The translations under genes and the position numbers were made by a program. Shown one piece after another: positions 29,654 to 38,636 of a stretch of 64,000 bases of DNA (its first letter is position 1; each line of letters opens with the position of its first letter). The notes beneath the pieces are model-generated. The model was not told where the DNA came from and did no database searches. It saw only the letters and a list, made by a program, of their open reading frames with translations. Origin of the DNA: GCA-2688265 sp964527395 (GTDB taxonomy: Archaea; Nanobdellota; Nanobdellia; Woesearchaeales; GW2011-AR9); the NCBI GenBank assembly GCA_964527395.1, contig CAZGQD010000005.1, positions 13,907 through 77,906 of the forward strand. Direction: 5' to 3'.

Positions 29654-30214
29654 ATGGGAGCTGTAAATGAAGATTTAATCTTGAAGTTTTTATTGTTAGA
29701 TAAGAGAAATGATTATTCTGGTTCTAAGGATCATTTGGAAGAAGTTGGAGCACTTGCTGATAGAGCTAAAAGGAGAGTGGCGGCTTTTGTTCGAAGTCCT
29801 TGTCTTGCGGATATTGTTAGTGGCGCTGTAATGGATGTAAGTGAAAATGAAGAAAGATATAATGGTTCTTCTACTGTACTTGAGGGGCAAAGTCCTGTTT
29901 TGACTGTTGCTTATGAGGTAATGGAGAAAGCTGAAGGGAGTGGAGATCCTAATATGAGGTTTTTAGGGTATACAATGTTAGTTAATTTAAGAAGGCTAAC
30001 AGATAGGGGAGTTGGAATGGGTGATTTTATAAATTGTGTAGAAAAAAATTTTGATTTTTCAGTTCCTGGTTTAGGTGGTGATTTGGAAGTTTTTTCTTAT
30101 TCAGGAGGACAAGAGAGGCTTTCTGGTTTTGATTTGATGAAAAATTTATATCCTGGAGCTAAAACATTTAACTATAAGGATAGTTTTGGTGGAGTTGGGA
30201 GTCAAGAATTGTGA
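29654..30214 (+). CDS. Unknown soluble protein
   Basis: 186 residues, not recognised. Mostly helical first half (LKFLLLDKRNDYSGSKDHLEEVGALADRAKRRVAAFVRS), with polar Gly-rich strands near the end. No signal or membrane segment. Its last codons (…SQEL stop) lie inside an 18-bp sequence repeated 378 bp further on, so DNA may have been inserted right at its 3' end. Confidence 0.55.
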   Translation: MGAVNEDLILKFLLLDKRNDYSGSKDHLEEVGALADRAKRRVAAFVRSPCLADIVSGAVMDVSENEERYNGSSTVLEGQSPVLTVAYEVMEKAEGSGDPNMRFLGYTMLVNLRRLTDRGVGMGDFINCVEKNFDFSVPGLGGDLEVFSYSGGQERLSGFDLMKNLYPGAKTFNYKDSFGGVGSQEL

Positions 30215-30593
30215 TAAAATGCCAAGGAATGATTTTATAATTTTCTTTGTTTTTTTTTCGTTAATTTAATAAAGTTTTAATGAGTTGTTATTATTATGAA
30301 TTTAGTTAATAAGTTATCTGGTGTTTATAATAGTGGTGCTGAAGTGGGTAGGTCACATAATTTTGTTCTTTTTACAAGAGAGCTTTTTGCAATAGTTGAG
30401 GCAGCGCCAGTTTAGGTTATATCTAGAAGAGATGGGGTTGAGTGTTATTCAAAAAGATTTGAAGTTCCAGAGAAAAAAGAGTGGGATCCACCAAATGGAT
30501 TAGTTAATAGAGTTTTGTATGGAACAGGTTATGTTTTGAATAAATATTTTCCAAGATAAAGAATTTAAGATGTTTGGAGTCAAGAATTGTGAT
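30198..30593 (+). repeat. 18-bp direct repeat flanking a 360-bp segment
   Basis: GGAGTCAAGAATTGTGAT occurs at 30198-30215 (including the stop of the upstream gene) and again at 30576-30593, next to the 3' end of the aIF2-gamma gene. The arrangement looks like a target duplication or a duplicated gene end around the broken frame between them. No transposase or terminal inverted repeat is seen. Confidence 0.7.
30296..30559 (+). pseudogene. Short gene interrupted by an in-frame TAG
   Basis: From ATG 30296 a frame reads 39 codons (MNLVNKLSGVYNSGAEVGRS start), hits TAG at 30413-30415, and continues for 47 further codons of normal-looking protein (RRDGVECYSKRF..., KKEWDPPNGLVN) to TAA at 30557. 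The coding character on both sides suggests one ~87-residue gene broken by a nonsense mutation. Amber read-through with pyrrolysine is possible in principle, but a single case is weak evidence. Family not recognised. Confidence 0.5.
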
Positions 30594-30594
30594 T

Positions 30595-32013
30595 TTACTC
30601 ACTAAGAATACCAAAACCGATTAATCTGAATCTGTCACCAATACGTCTACTGATTGTAATTCTGTCACCAACATTTGCAGCAATTGGAAGCCTTAGATTT
30701 AGGATTGTGTTTTTCTTTGAAGGGTCTAAAACTATACCTACAGAGGTTTGTGATTGAACGTTTAGTAAAAGCATTTCGTTTTTAGCTAATGGTTTTACTT
30801 GAGTTTCTTGTTTTGTTCCTAAAACACGTTCTAATAGATTTGTTTTGATCTTAATTTTGTAGTGAACAGGAGGTAATGTACCTGGTTTTCCAACTAATGC
30901 ACCAGAAAGTGCATCTGATTTAACTACGCTAGGGTCTAAGCTGGTTCCAAGAGCCATGGATCCACCTGGGCCGATTTTTTTAGTGGGAGTGCCTCCAGTG
31001 AATATTTGTGTGATTTTTGTAGTGATAGGTATCCAAATTCTTTTGTTTTTTTCTTGGATCATGTAACCTGGAACAATTTCTATTTCGTCACCTATTTTGA
31101 AAGTGCCTTGTTTAACTGTACCGCCTAGAACTCCACCAAGTATTTTGTCTGGAGTTGAACCAGGTTTGTTAATGTCGAATGATCTTGCAGTGAGCATTAA
31201 AGGAGTTGCTTTTTCATCTCTTTTTGGAGTTTTGAATCTCTCTTGGATTGTTTTTAAAAGCATATCTATGTTGATGTTTGCCCTTGCTGAGATAGGGATG
31301 ATTGGAGTTCCTTCAAAACCAGTTTCTTTTAAGAATTCTTTAATTTGATTGTAAGATTTGATTGCTGTTTCTCTAGGAACTAAATCTATTTTGTTTTGAA
31401 CAATGATTATATTAGTGATGCCTGAAATTTGAAGAGCCATTAAGTGTTCTCTTGTTTGGGGTTGAGGACATTTTTCATTGGCTGCTACCATTAAAATTGC
31501 ACCATCTACAATAGCAGCTCCTGAAAGCATAGTTGCCATTAAAGATTCATGACCAGGAGCATCAACAAGAGAGATTTTTCTGATGAATTTAGTTTCTTTG
31601 TTAGATTTGATTGATTTTGTTTTTGTAGTATAGAAATCATTCTCTTCATCGTAATTTATTGAGAAATCTGCATATCCTAGCCTAATTGTAATTCCTTTTT
31701 TTAATTCTTCTGAGTGTGTATCTGTCCATTTTCCACTTAATCTTTCTGTTAAAGTGGTTTTTCCATGATCAACATGACCAACTAAGGCGATATTTAACTC
31801 TGGTTGAGTTGAATCTTTGCTTTTTGAAGAAGTTTTAGGTGATTTTGTGCTTTTAGTTTTTTTAGCTTTTGTTTTTGTACTTTTTGTTTTAGTTGTTTTG
31901 GTTTTTTTATTAGAAGTTTTCTTTTTTTCGCTAGTTTTTTTGGTTTTGCTCTTTTTAGTAGCAGTATTTTCTTTATTACTACTTTTTTCTTTAGAAGAGT
32001 CGTTTTTTACCAT
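30595..32013 (-). CDS. eif2g: Translation initiation factor aIF2 gamma
   Basis: 472 residues. GTPase that carries initiator tRNA to the small subunit. Motifs: G1 GHVDHGKTT, switch I TDTHSEELKKGITIRLGYAD, G3 DAPGHE, G4 NKID, and C-terminal domains II and III (GGVLGGTVKQGTFKIGDEIEI, SALVGKPG, LLERVLG). Two oddities. The first ~70 residues are a Lys/Thr/Ser low-complexity tail absent from typical ~410-residue homologs. The zinc knuckle normally between GYAD and DAPGHE has kept its length but lost all four cysteines. The minus-strand TATA at ~32040 supports the ATG. Confidence 0.96.
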   Translation of the reverse strand: MVKNDSSKEKSSNKENTATKKSKTKKTSEKKKTSNKKTKTTKTKSTKTKAKKTKSTKSPKTSSKSKDSTQPELNIALVGHVDHGKTTLTERLSGKWTDTHSEELKKGITIRLGYADFSINYDEENDFYTTKTKSIKSNKETKFIRKISLVDAPGHESLMATMLSGAAIVDGAILMVAANEKCPQPQTREHLMALQISGITNIIIVQNKIDLVPRETAIKSYNQIKEFLKETGFEGTPIIPISARANINIDMLLKTIQERFKTPKRDEKATPLMLTARSFDINKPGSTPDKILGGVLGGTVKQGTFKIGDEIEIVPGYMIQEKNKRIWIPITTKITQIFTGGTPTKKIGPGGSMALGTSLDPSVVKSDALSGALVGKPGTLPPVHYKIKIKTNLLERVLGTKQETQVKPLAKNEMLLLNVQSQTSVGIVLDPSKKNTILNLRLPIAANVGDRITISRRIGDRFRLIGFGILSE

Positions 32014-32035
32014 TTGCTAGCAAAATGAGGAGTTT

Positions 32036-32050
32036 TATTTATAAAGCTTT
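32036..32050. promoter_or_regulatory. Shared divergent TATA element (eif2g / dus)
   Basis: In the 55-bp gap between two divergent genes one block, ttatttataaagcttt, offers TTTATAAA-type boxes to both strands: it is 25-30 bp from the eif2g ATG (32013, minus) and from the dus ATG (32069, plus). The two genes thus seem to share one overlapping, nearly symmetric promoter core. Confidence 0.6.
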
Positions 32051-32068
32051 GTTTGATTTTATGAGTAA

Positions 32069-33085
32069 ATGGCAGCTAGCATGAAAAGAACAGGAAATAG
32101 AAGGAAGAAATATGTTAAATCTTTTCCAAAAGTAGATATTCCAGTATTTTTAGCACCTATGGCAGGAGTTACTAATGCAGCTTTTAGAGTTTTATGTAAA
32201 AGAATGGGAGCGGGGATTTGTTATACAGAATTTTTAAGTTCAGATGCGATTGTTAAGTATAAAAAAGAGATAGATCAAGGAGTAATTAATCCTATTTTTG
32301 ATGTTCAGGAAGAGGAAAGGCCAGTTGTGACGCAGATATTTGGAGAAGATCCTGACAAAATTTTTGAGGCAGCTAAGTCTCTTGTTGGTAGAACTGATGT
32401 GATTGATTTAAATGTAGGGTGTCCAGCACCTAAAATATTGGCTTGTGGAGGTGGAGCTGCATTATTGCTTGATTTAGATAAATTGAGATTGATTTTGGAG
32501 AAATTGAATACGCTACCTGTACCAATTTCGTGCAAAATTAGGATTGGGGTTAGTTCTAGTCGGATTGTGGCTCTGGAGGTGGCTAAAATAGCTGAAGAGA
32601 CTGGCTGTTGTGCTATAGCTATACATGGGCGTACGATCAAACAAGGGTATTCAGGAGAAGCAGATTGGTCGTGGATCAAAAAGGTGAAAGAGCTTGTATC
32701 TATCTCAGTTATAGGGAATGGAGATATTAATTCTGTTAGTGATGTGATCAATCGGATGGAAGAGACTGGTTGTGATTATGTGATGGTTGGTAGGGCAGCA
32801 ATGAGAGATCCTTTCTTTTTTAAGAAGGTTAAACATTATTTTGAGACTGGAGAAGAACTTGCAGATATTAGTTTATGTGAGAAAATGGAGTTATTTTTTG
32901 AATATAAGGATTTACTTGAAGAATATGGTCTTTTATCGTTTAATTTGTTGAAATCTGCTTTTATTCAGTTTACAAAAGGTTATCGTGGTGGAAAGAAGCT
33001 TCGTGGTGAGCTTTCTAAAATTAAGAATCAAGAGGAACTTTTGAATTTGGCAGAATTTTTAGTATCAAAAGAAAAATTGTTTTAA
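32069..33085 (+). CDS. dus: tRNA-dihydrouridine synthase
   Basis: 338 residues, FMN-dependent TIM-barrel enzyme that reduces uridines in the D loop of tRNA. Motifs: APMAGVTNAAFR, TQIFGEDPD, DLNVGCPAPKILACGGGAALL (active-site Cys in GCPAPKIL), CKIRIGV, IHGRTIKQGYSGEADW, VIGNGDI and VMVGRAAMRDP for flavin phosphate. Full length. Basic N-terminal extension of ~15 residues (KRTGNRRKKYVKS). Confidence 0.95.
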   Translation: MAASMKRTGNRRKKYVKSFPKVDIPVFLAPMAGVTNAAFRVLCKRMGAGICYTEFLSSDAIVKYKKEIDQGVINPIFDVQEEERPVVTQIFGEDPDKIFEAAKSLVGRTDVIDLNVGCPAPKILACGGGAALLLDLDKLRLILEKLNTLPVPISCKIRIGVSSSRIVALEVAKIAEETGCCAIAIHGRTIKQGYSGEADWSWIKKVKELVSISVIGNGDINSVSDVINRMEETGCDYVMVGRAAMRDPFFFKKVKHYFETGEELADISLCEKMELFFEYKDLLEEYGLLSFNLLKSAFIQFTKGYRGGKKLRGELSKIKNQEELLNLAEFLVSKEKLF

Positions 33086-33112
33086 AAAAGTAATTAGTTA
33101 GAAAAGATGCGA

Positions 33113-33310
33113 TTATTGAAGCTTTGCTTCTGCTTTTTTTAGCCTTGTCATGTAACCAGCCATGATGTTTCTGATCTTTTTACATTCAACTTTAGCAAAT
33201 TCATCTACCAAAGGCTTGTTTTTTTGGAATTCTTCAGTGAATTTTTCACCATGAATTTTAAGTAATTCTTTGGTTTTTCGCTTTACAAATGTGGTCTTAA
33301 TTCGTCCCAT
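33113..33310 (-). CDS. rps17e: Ribosomal protein S17e
   Basis: 65 residues, normal for the archaeal protein. MGRIKTTFVKRKTKELLKIHGEKFTEEFQKNK followed by KKIRNIMAGYMTRLKK is the complete three-helix S17e. A minus-strand TATA box (gctttataaac, ~33328-33338) sits ~25 bp before the ATG, so it is a leaderless single gene. Confidence 0.95.
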   Translation of the reverse strand: MGRIKTTFVKRKTKELLKIHGEKFTEEFQKNKPLVDEFAKVECKKIRNIMAGYMTRLKKAEAKLQ

Positions 33311-33386
33311 TGTATGCTTTTGGAGCTAACTAGTTTATAAAGCTTGTGCTTGGTGCTTAGAAAATGGGCTTTTTTTGATGGATATT

Positions 33387-33611
33387 TTATAGTCTTTTGT
33401 GAAGTTTGTCGATTTCTTCAATTTCAGCTTTTTTAATCTCAAGAATGGTTTGAGATAGATCTTGAATCAATTCTGTCATTTTTTGAGCTTTTTTGTGTTG
33501 TTTTATTAGTAAGGTGACTAGAACAATTGCTTGAATGATTAAGATTATTGTAATGATTAGCATGCCAATAACTAATTCAACTAATGGAATGTCAATACCG
33601 AATGCAATCAT
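33387..33611 (-). CDS. Small single-pass membrane protein with coiled coil
   Basis: 74 residues. One strong transmembrane helix at ~8-36 (VELVIGMLIITIILIIQAIVLVTLLI) followed by a charged coiled coil (HKKAQKMTELIQDLSQTILEIKKAEIEEIDKLHKRL). Family not recognised. Same strand as the neighbouring large surface protein; a structural membrane role is likely. Confidence 0.6.
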   Translation of the reverse strand: MIAFGIDIPLVELVIGMLIITIILIIQAIVLVTLLIKQHKKAQKMTELIQDLSQTILEIKKAEIEEIDKLHKRL

Positions 33612-33712
33612 TTTGTTTTATTCACCTTTGTTTGGAAGTAAGGAAATTTCCTTCTTAAATGTTTTTGTTTTGTGATAATTTATTGAATAATTATATCTTG
33701 TTTGTGTTTGAA

Positions 33713-36700
33713 TCAGTTAGATTCAATAGTTTCACTTGTTTCTTGATTTTCTTCTGGGCCAAGGTAGGTTTCGAATTCGTTTTCTGAAATAACTGTTGTT
33801 CCTTGAAGTATTTTCATGTTGATGTTGTATGTTCCTTCTGTGTAGATTTCTGGATTATACTCGAATTGTTGTGCGAATATGAATCCTTCTTCTGATTCTA
33901 CTGGGTATGGACCGTAGAGTTCAGAGAAATATGTTTTTTGACTTGGAAAGAATCTGCCAATGATAGGTATTTTAGAGAGTGTGCTTTTTTCACTTTCTTT
34001 TATAATGTTTATTTCAAGGTAATAATCGTCATTTGAGATGAATTCGAATACTTTGTTTTGGTCAGTTGATCCAATTAGGTTTCCAGTGATGCTGTTTGAA
34101 GCAGTGCTGTCTGAATTAGATTCTGTTGCTTCTTCATCTTTATTTTCATTGTTTTCTTCTTTTCCATCTTCTTTTTCACTTTCTTTATTATTTATGATCA
34201 TAGAATAAAGATCCAATGTGTTTTTTGTTGTGTCTGGGATAACAGCACTAGCAATTGTTGGAATGTTTTTTATGTTGATTTCTTGTTCAAGGATGGTTCC
34301 ATCATAAGCAGCTAGTTCTATTTTAATTGGAATGCTATTTTCTGTACTGAACCCGCTTAAAATGTCTAAATCTAAATCTAATTTTTCTCCAGGTTTTAAG
34401 TTAATAATATCTGCATTTGCTAGGTTTGCTGCTAACAAATCTCCTTCAATTGTAGTTTTTGATGTTTTTAGGCCTTTTTTGATTTTTTCATTTGATAATT
34501 GTTTTCTAGTGACGATTAATTTAGTTTCTTCTTTAGGTGTTTGAAGAATTGGTTTTAGTTGCATTTCTTTATCCCCGGTATTTTCAAGTTTGAATGTAAT
34601 AGTTTGTTTAGTTTGTTTAGCAGTAGCAATTGCATCTTGTTTGTTTTGAATTTTAGAGATAGTTTTAGTAGTAGTTTTATCAAGTGAGTTTTGAGTAGAG
34701 CTGTCTTCTTGACTATCTTCTAGACTTGTTGTACTGGATGGAATAGTTTTTGTAGTTGAAATTTTAAGATTTTCTTTGATTTTTTGAATGTCTTTGAACA
34801 TATCTTTAGTAGGAGGAGGTAGAGATTCACCTGATTCTATTCTGAGGATTTGTTTTTTTAGTTCTTGGTCGTATCCTAGATTTTGAATATTTAAGATTAG
34901 GTTTTTTGGTGGAAGGGACTCTTGTGTTTGAGTTGAGTCTTTTGGTGGAAGAGTAGTAGATTGTTTAGGAGGTTTTGGAGGTAATGATTCTTTTGGTGGT
35001 AATGGGGAATCGCTTGAGCTAGGTGAAGAAGTTCCACTACTACTTCCACCACCAACAAAACAAGTTTGGCTTGTTGCTGGTTTATTGAATAAAGTAACAC
35101 AAGCGTTGTTGTCCACACAATTTCTGATTCTTGTGTTAGTTTGACCATTACAGCCAGACCAAGAGGTACAAGTCCAAAATTCGTTACAAAGCATTAATGG
35201 GAGGATGTCTCCTTGAGATGTTGGTGTAATATCATCGTCGTTGTCCCAAGGAAGCTGTGTGTCTCCAATAAAGTCGTTACTTACAGTTGAAGGGTAAGCA
35301 ATTCCACCACCATTGTCTCTACCAGAATAATTATTCCAGTAATTTCCACCAGAGCAGTTTCCACCAATTATGTTTGAGTAAGAATCTGAACATGCATAAG
35401 ATCCATTCCAAGAGTTAACACGGAGTGTAGATATAGCATTATTTGCAGAAGCATTTAAGATATTGTTAATGATGGTGTTGTTTCCTGAGGTAACAAATCT
35501 GATTGCAGTAGTGTCTGTGAATTCATTATGGAAAATTGAGTTGTTTGTAGAGTCTACAAAATAAATACCTTCAACATTAGTACTGAAGTTTATCCATGTT
35601 ATGTTTGATTTTGATAAATTGTCTCCTAATATCCCATCTGAGAAATTAATTATTGAACCGTTTAGAATAGTGATGTTATTTATATCTGTTAATGTGAAAC
35701 CTCTTTTGCTTTTAACTCCAGTGATGTTGTATCCGTTTAGATCTAAAGTGAGATTGTCTGTTTGAATATCATAGCAATGTTGAGGTCCAGTTTGAATGTT
35801 TTCGTTCCATGTATAACTTTGGTTGATGTCTCCACATTGTTTTATGTCAATTGTGTGATTAATCCAGCTTGAATTTGTGATGTTATCTGAAGATTTGAAA
35901 CCACAAGTGTAATTGTCATTGTAACTGGTTAGCATTGAACTGACATTTATTAATTCGTGAAGAGTGTTGTTAGTTACATTCTTTGCTCCTGAATTGATTA
36001 AAACAGTGCTGTTGTATAATTCCCAATATATTGTTAAGTTTGTAGTTTGATTATCTTCTAAGTTGATGAAACAACTAACATTGTCAAGTGTAAGGTTTGA
36101 AGTACTAGTTGTGTTTGAAATGGCTATTAAAAAGCCAGGAGGGATGTTTTCTTGTGTTTCGTATGTGCTAAATCCTTGTACATTAAATTTGAGTGTGTTT
36201 GTGCTGTTTTCATAGCTTGTAATGTTTGTGGAACTAGTATTATCTGATCTGATGCCATCTTTTAAGATAAAAGGTTGATAATTGTATTCTGGGCTGTAAA
36301 AAGTGATGTTAGCAGTAGTGTTTAATTGTTTTAGGCCAGATTTGTTTGCTATTCCGATAGAATTGCTGTTTAAGAAGATGGTATCTTTAAGAGCAATAGT
36401 TTCGTTTCTAATAGTTGCGTTGAGAACTGTCCAGTTGATGTTTCCAAAACTGTTGTTATATGTAATTATTACTGTTCCTTTTGTGTCTTGATCTTCTATT
36501 GTGATGTTATGAACGTTGATAGTAAGGTTGTTATTAAGTAAGTAGGTATGATTTGTTCCAAGCCCTAAAGTAATTCCACCTTCTATGTTCTCGAAAAAGG
36601 TATTATTAATCATTTTAGTGTCATTTCCATTTGCTATTTTAATTCCAAATTCTACATTTTCAGTAAGATTGTTTTCTTGGTAAGTATTATTGTTTGTTTG

Positions 36701-37276
36701 GTCGTTTTCAAAGCCAATGCTATTGTTGTAAATATTGTTTTTATAGAAAAATGATGCATTGGTGTTTTCTAATAAGAATGATTTGTTGTTAATTGTGAAA
36801 TTGTTTTCTAGAATTTGAAGATTAGTTGTATTTGTTGTATTTATAGCAACAGTGTTGTTGAAAAAATAAATATTCTCAGCAGTTAAGTTGTTTTTGATTC
36901 CATTTACTTCAATAGCGCTTTCGAATTGAGAGATATTTAGTAAGTTTTTGATAACAACTGTAGTAGTGGAGTCATTAATTATGAATGCTGAACCAGTATT
37001 GTCTCCAGATACTCCGTAACCTGCACCATCAATTACAATATTGTTTCCAATAACATTGAAACAGTTTCCTGTAGCAGTTATGTCTGCCGTTAAGGTTGTG
37101 GTAGTTGTGATGTCTTGACATGCTGCTACTTTAACTTGAGGGTTATCAGGATTTGCTACAGCTGCACCAGTAAGTAGGTTATTAGAAGATAAACTATCGT
37201 TTAAAATTAAGATTCCGCTGGTGAATAGAATTAAAGAAATAAATAGAATAACCAATGCGTTTTTGTGCCACCTCAT
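33713..37276 (-). CDS. Giant surface protein: beta-helix repeats and TSP1-like domain
   Basis: 1187 residues. N-terminal hydrophobic segment at ~8-28 (ALVILFISLILFTSGILIL) for export and anchoring. Two NosD/CASH-type right-handed beta-helix regions (~60-340 and ~480-690), very rich in Asn and N-x-S/T sequons. Around 700-745 a Cys/Trp module (EFWTCTSWSGCNGQTNTRIRNCV...TSQTC) looks like a thrombospondin type 1 repeat. A long Pro/Ser/Thr/Lys linker (~750-900) leads to C-terminal beta domains. Presumed adhesin or S-layer-type protein; no enzymatic motif apparent. Confidence 0.8.
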   Translation of the reverse strand: MRWHKNALVILFISLILFTSGILILNDSLSSNNLLTGAAVANPDNPQVKVAACQDITTTTTLTADITATGNCFNVIGNNIVIDGAGYGVSGDNTGSAFIINDSTTTVVIKNLLNISQFESAIEVNGIKNNLTAENIYFFNNTVAINTTNTTNLQILENNFTINNKSFLLENTNASFFYKNNIYNNSIGFENDQTNNNTYQENNLTENVEFGIKIANGNDTKMINNTFFENIEGGITLGLGTNHTYLLNNNLTINVHNITIEDQDTKGTVIITYNNSFGNINWTVLNATIRNETIALKDTIFLNSNSIGIANKSGLKQLNTTANITFYSPEYNYQPFILKDGIRSDNTSSTNITSYENSTNTLKFNVQGFSTYETQENIPPGFLIAISNTTSTSNLTLDNVSCFINLEDNQTTNLTIYWELYNSTVLINSGAKNVTNNTLHELINVSSMLTSYNDNYTCGFKSSDNITNSSWINHTIDIKQCGDINQSYTWNENIQTGPQHCYDIQTDNLTLDLNGYNITGVKSKRGFTLTDINNITILNGSIINFSDGILGDNLSKSNITWINFSTNVEGIYFVDSTNNSIFHNEFTDTTAIRFVTSGNNTIINNILNASANNAISTLRVNSWNGSYACSDSYSNIIGGNCSGGNYWNNYSGRDNGGGIAYPSTVSNDFIGDTQLPWDNDDDITPTSQGDILPLMLCNEFWTCTSWSGCNGQTNTRIRNCVDNNACVTLFNKPATSQTCFVGGGSSSGTSSPSSSDSPLPPKESLPPKPPKQSTTLPPKDSTQTQESLPPKNLILNIQNLGYDQELKKQILRIESGESLPPPTKDMFKDIQKIKENLKISTTKTIPSSTTSLEDSQEDSSTQNSLDKTTTKTISKIQNKQDAIATAKQTKQTITFKLENTGDKEMQLKPILQTPKEETKLIVTRKQLSNEKIKKGLKTSKTTIEGDLLAANLANADIINLKPGEKLDLDLDILSGFSTENSIPIKIELAAYDGTILEQEINIKNIPTIASAVIPDTTKNTLDLYSMIINNKESEKEDGKEENNENKDEEATESNSDSTASNSITGNLIGSTDQNKVFEFISNDDYYLEINIIKESEKSTLSKIPIIGRFFPSQKTYFSELYGPYPVESEEGFIFAQQFEYNPEIYTEGTYNINMKILQGTTVISENEFETYLGPEENQETSETIESN

Positions 37277-37303
37277 CCTCGACGATAAGAGGGGCTTTTT
37301 GAT

Positions 37304-38053
37304 TTATAAAGATATGGTTTGATTCTGAAAAGATTCAGGATTCTTAGTTTCTGGTTGCTTTGTTTCTAGATTTGCTTGGTTATCGTTTGAATTTTGGTTG
37401 AGTTTTGTAGTATTATTCTCTTCAACAGTAATATTCCATTTACTTATAACTTGTTTTAATGGCATACCAATAGCTATGTCATTTACGTATTTTTTGTACA
37501 ATTTTAGTTCTTCTACGTGTTTTGTGCAGAGTTTTTCTAGAATTTGCCGTGTTGTGTTCATAGCTTTGAAATTGGAACCATTACTTTTATAGTAGTTCTC
37601 TTGCAAAATTGTGCAATCTTCTTTTTTTTGCTTCTTTGCTTTAGGGATTTGAACTTTTACTGATCCGTCTTTTTTGAAACTGAAAGAGAAAGGGAACATT
37701 CTACAAATTGCAGGTCTGTCATTGAAAACTTGGCAGCCTTCTTTATCTATGAGGAAATGGCAATTTCCATCTTTTCTGATCAATTGTAAGACTTTGTTGT
37801 CTCTATATGCTTCAAACATGAATGGGTCAGATTCTTCAATGCCTTTAGCAAAACTTTCTTTAACTTCTTTAAAAACTGCTATTTGTTCTGGTTCTAAGTT
37901 AGTTACTTTAGTAATTCTTAGAACATCGTGTAAAGTTACAAAAATACCGCTCCCTGAACCAGTACAGCAGCTGCCACCTTCGTTAACACATCTTTCACAA
38001 GCAGAAAGGTTTGAATATGAATCGTCATCAGTTAATACGTTAAGTTTTACCAT
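37304..38053 (-). CDS. YkgJ-type cysteine-cluster protein
   Basis: 249 residues. The CxxC(x8)CC pattern in SACERCVNEGGSCCTGSG plus CQVFNDRPAICRMFPF define the YkgJ/UPF0153 putative zinc- or iron-chelating family, whose biochemical role is unknown. CTILQ and the following helices complete it; the C-terminal ~35 residues are a low-complexity Asn/Gln tail. Minus-strand TATA-like gctaataaac at ~38073-38083 fits the ATG. It keeps its metal-type cysteines, unlike several translation proteins here. Confidence 0.82.
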   Translation of the reverse strand: MVKLNVLTDDDSYSNLSACERCVNEGGSCCTGSGSGIFVTLHDVLRITKVTNLEPEQIAVFKEVKESFAKGIEESDPFMFEAYRDNKVLQLIRKDGNCHFLIDKEGCQVFNDRPAICRMFPFSFSFKKDGSVKVQIPKAKKQKKEDCTILQENYYKSNGSNFKAMNTTRQILEKLCTKHVEELKLYKKYVNDIAIGMPLKQVISKWNITVEENNTTKLNQNSNDNQANLETKQPETKNPESFQNQTISL

Positions 38054-38097
38054 CTGCCAGATTTGTAGCTTTTGGTTTATTAGCTTATCTGTTTTAG

Positions 38098-38258
38098 AAG
38101 AATCTGTAGGAGATGTATGGGGGGCGTTTGTTGCAGAACGGGAACTGTTTCGCTAGAGTAATAGTAAACGACCCGAGAGAGTGGAACGAACGAGTGTTGA
38201 GAAGAGCCTATTCGCTTTTCGCCCTCATCGAGCAACGCGAGATCTCCTACAGATTCTT
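38098..38258. ncRNA. Structured element closed by a 17-bp perfect stem
   Basis: AAGAATCTGTAGGAGAT (38098-38114) is the exact reverse complement of 38242-38258. The ~127 nt between are more GC-rich than flanking DNA and contain further pairings, for example CGGG-aact-GTTT with AAAC-ga-CCCG, and GTTGC with GCAAC just inside the main stem. It lies in the promoter region between divergent genes and is unlike the four-copy element. No match to RNase P, SRP or 5S RNA motifs. Strand undecided. Confidence 0.55.
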
Positions 38259-38302
38259 GAATAGGATAGTCTTAAATAGTAATTTTGCTTGTTTTATTAA
38301 TT

Positions 38303-38560
38303 ATGGCAAAAGATTTACAATTGGATGCACAAAAATTAGGACTTTCTTTAGGGATTGTAGGAGCTGTTTTCTTGTTTTGTTCAACAGTTTTGAGTCTTTT
38401 AGGATGGTCTGATTCATATAGCTTCTTTGCTTCAACATTATTTGGAAATTTAGGTTATAGTTTAAGTGTAATTGGAGCAATTTTAGGAGCAATATACGGT
38501 TTTGTGTGGGGCTATGTTTTAGGTTATGTAATAGGCTGGCTCTACAATAGAATTGAATGA
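38303..38560 (+). CDS. DUF5676-like small membrane protein
   Basis: 85 residues with two helices: ~13-35 (LGLSLGIVGAVFLFCSTVLSLLG) and ~48-80 (LGYSLSVIGAILGAIYGFVWGYVLGYVIGWLYN). The LGxxxG spacing, GYS...GAI.G.I.GFV.G..LG...WLYN ending match the DUF5676/holin-like archaeal family as I remember it. ATG 38303 is ~30 bp after TATA-like cttaaatag; an upstream TTG is rejected. Confidence 0.65.
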   Translation: MAKDLQLDAQKLGLSLGIVGAVFLFCSTVLSLLGWSDSYSFFASTLFGNLGYSLSVIGAILGAIYGFVWGYVLGYVIGWLYNRIE

Positions 38561-38636
38561 TTTTTTTCTTTGATTTTCTTGGTATGATGATTTTTGGTAA
38601 TAGCTTTTAAAAAAAAGGTTATTTTTTTGCTTTTTT

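Noticed and set aside
30413..30415. Pyrrolysine codon
   Set aside because: Single in-frame TAG without any visible PYLIS-type or pyl gene context; a nonsense mutation is the simpler reading.
38113..38412. 99-residue plus-strand frame across the 38.1-kb stem element
   Set aside because: Frame runs through the structured element and the DUF5676 gene in another frame; Arg/Phe-rich nonsense.
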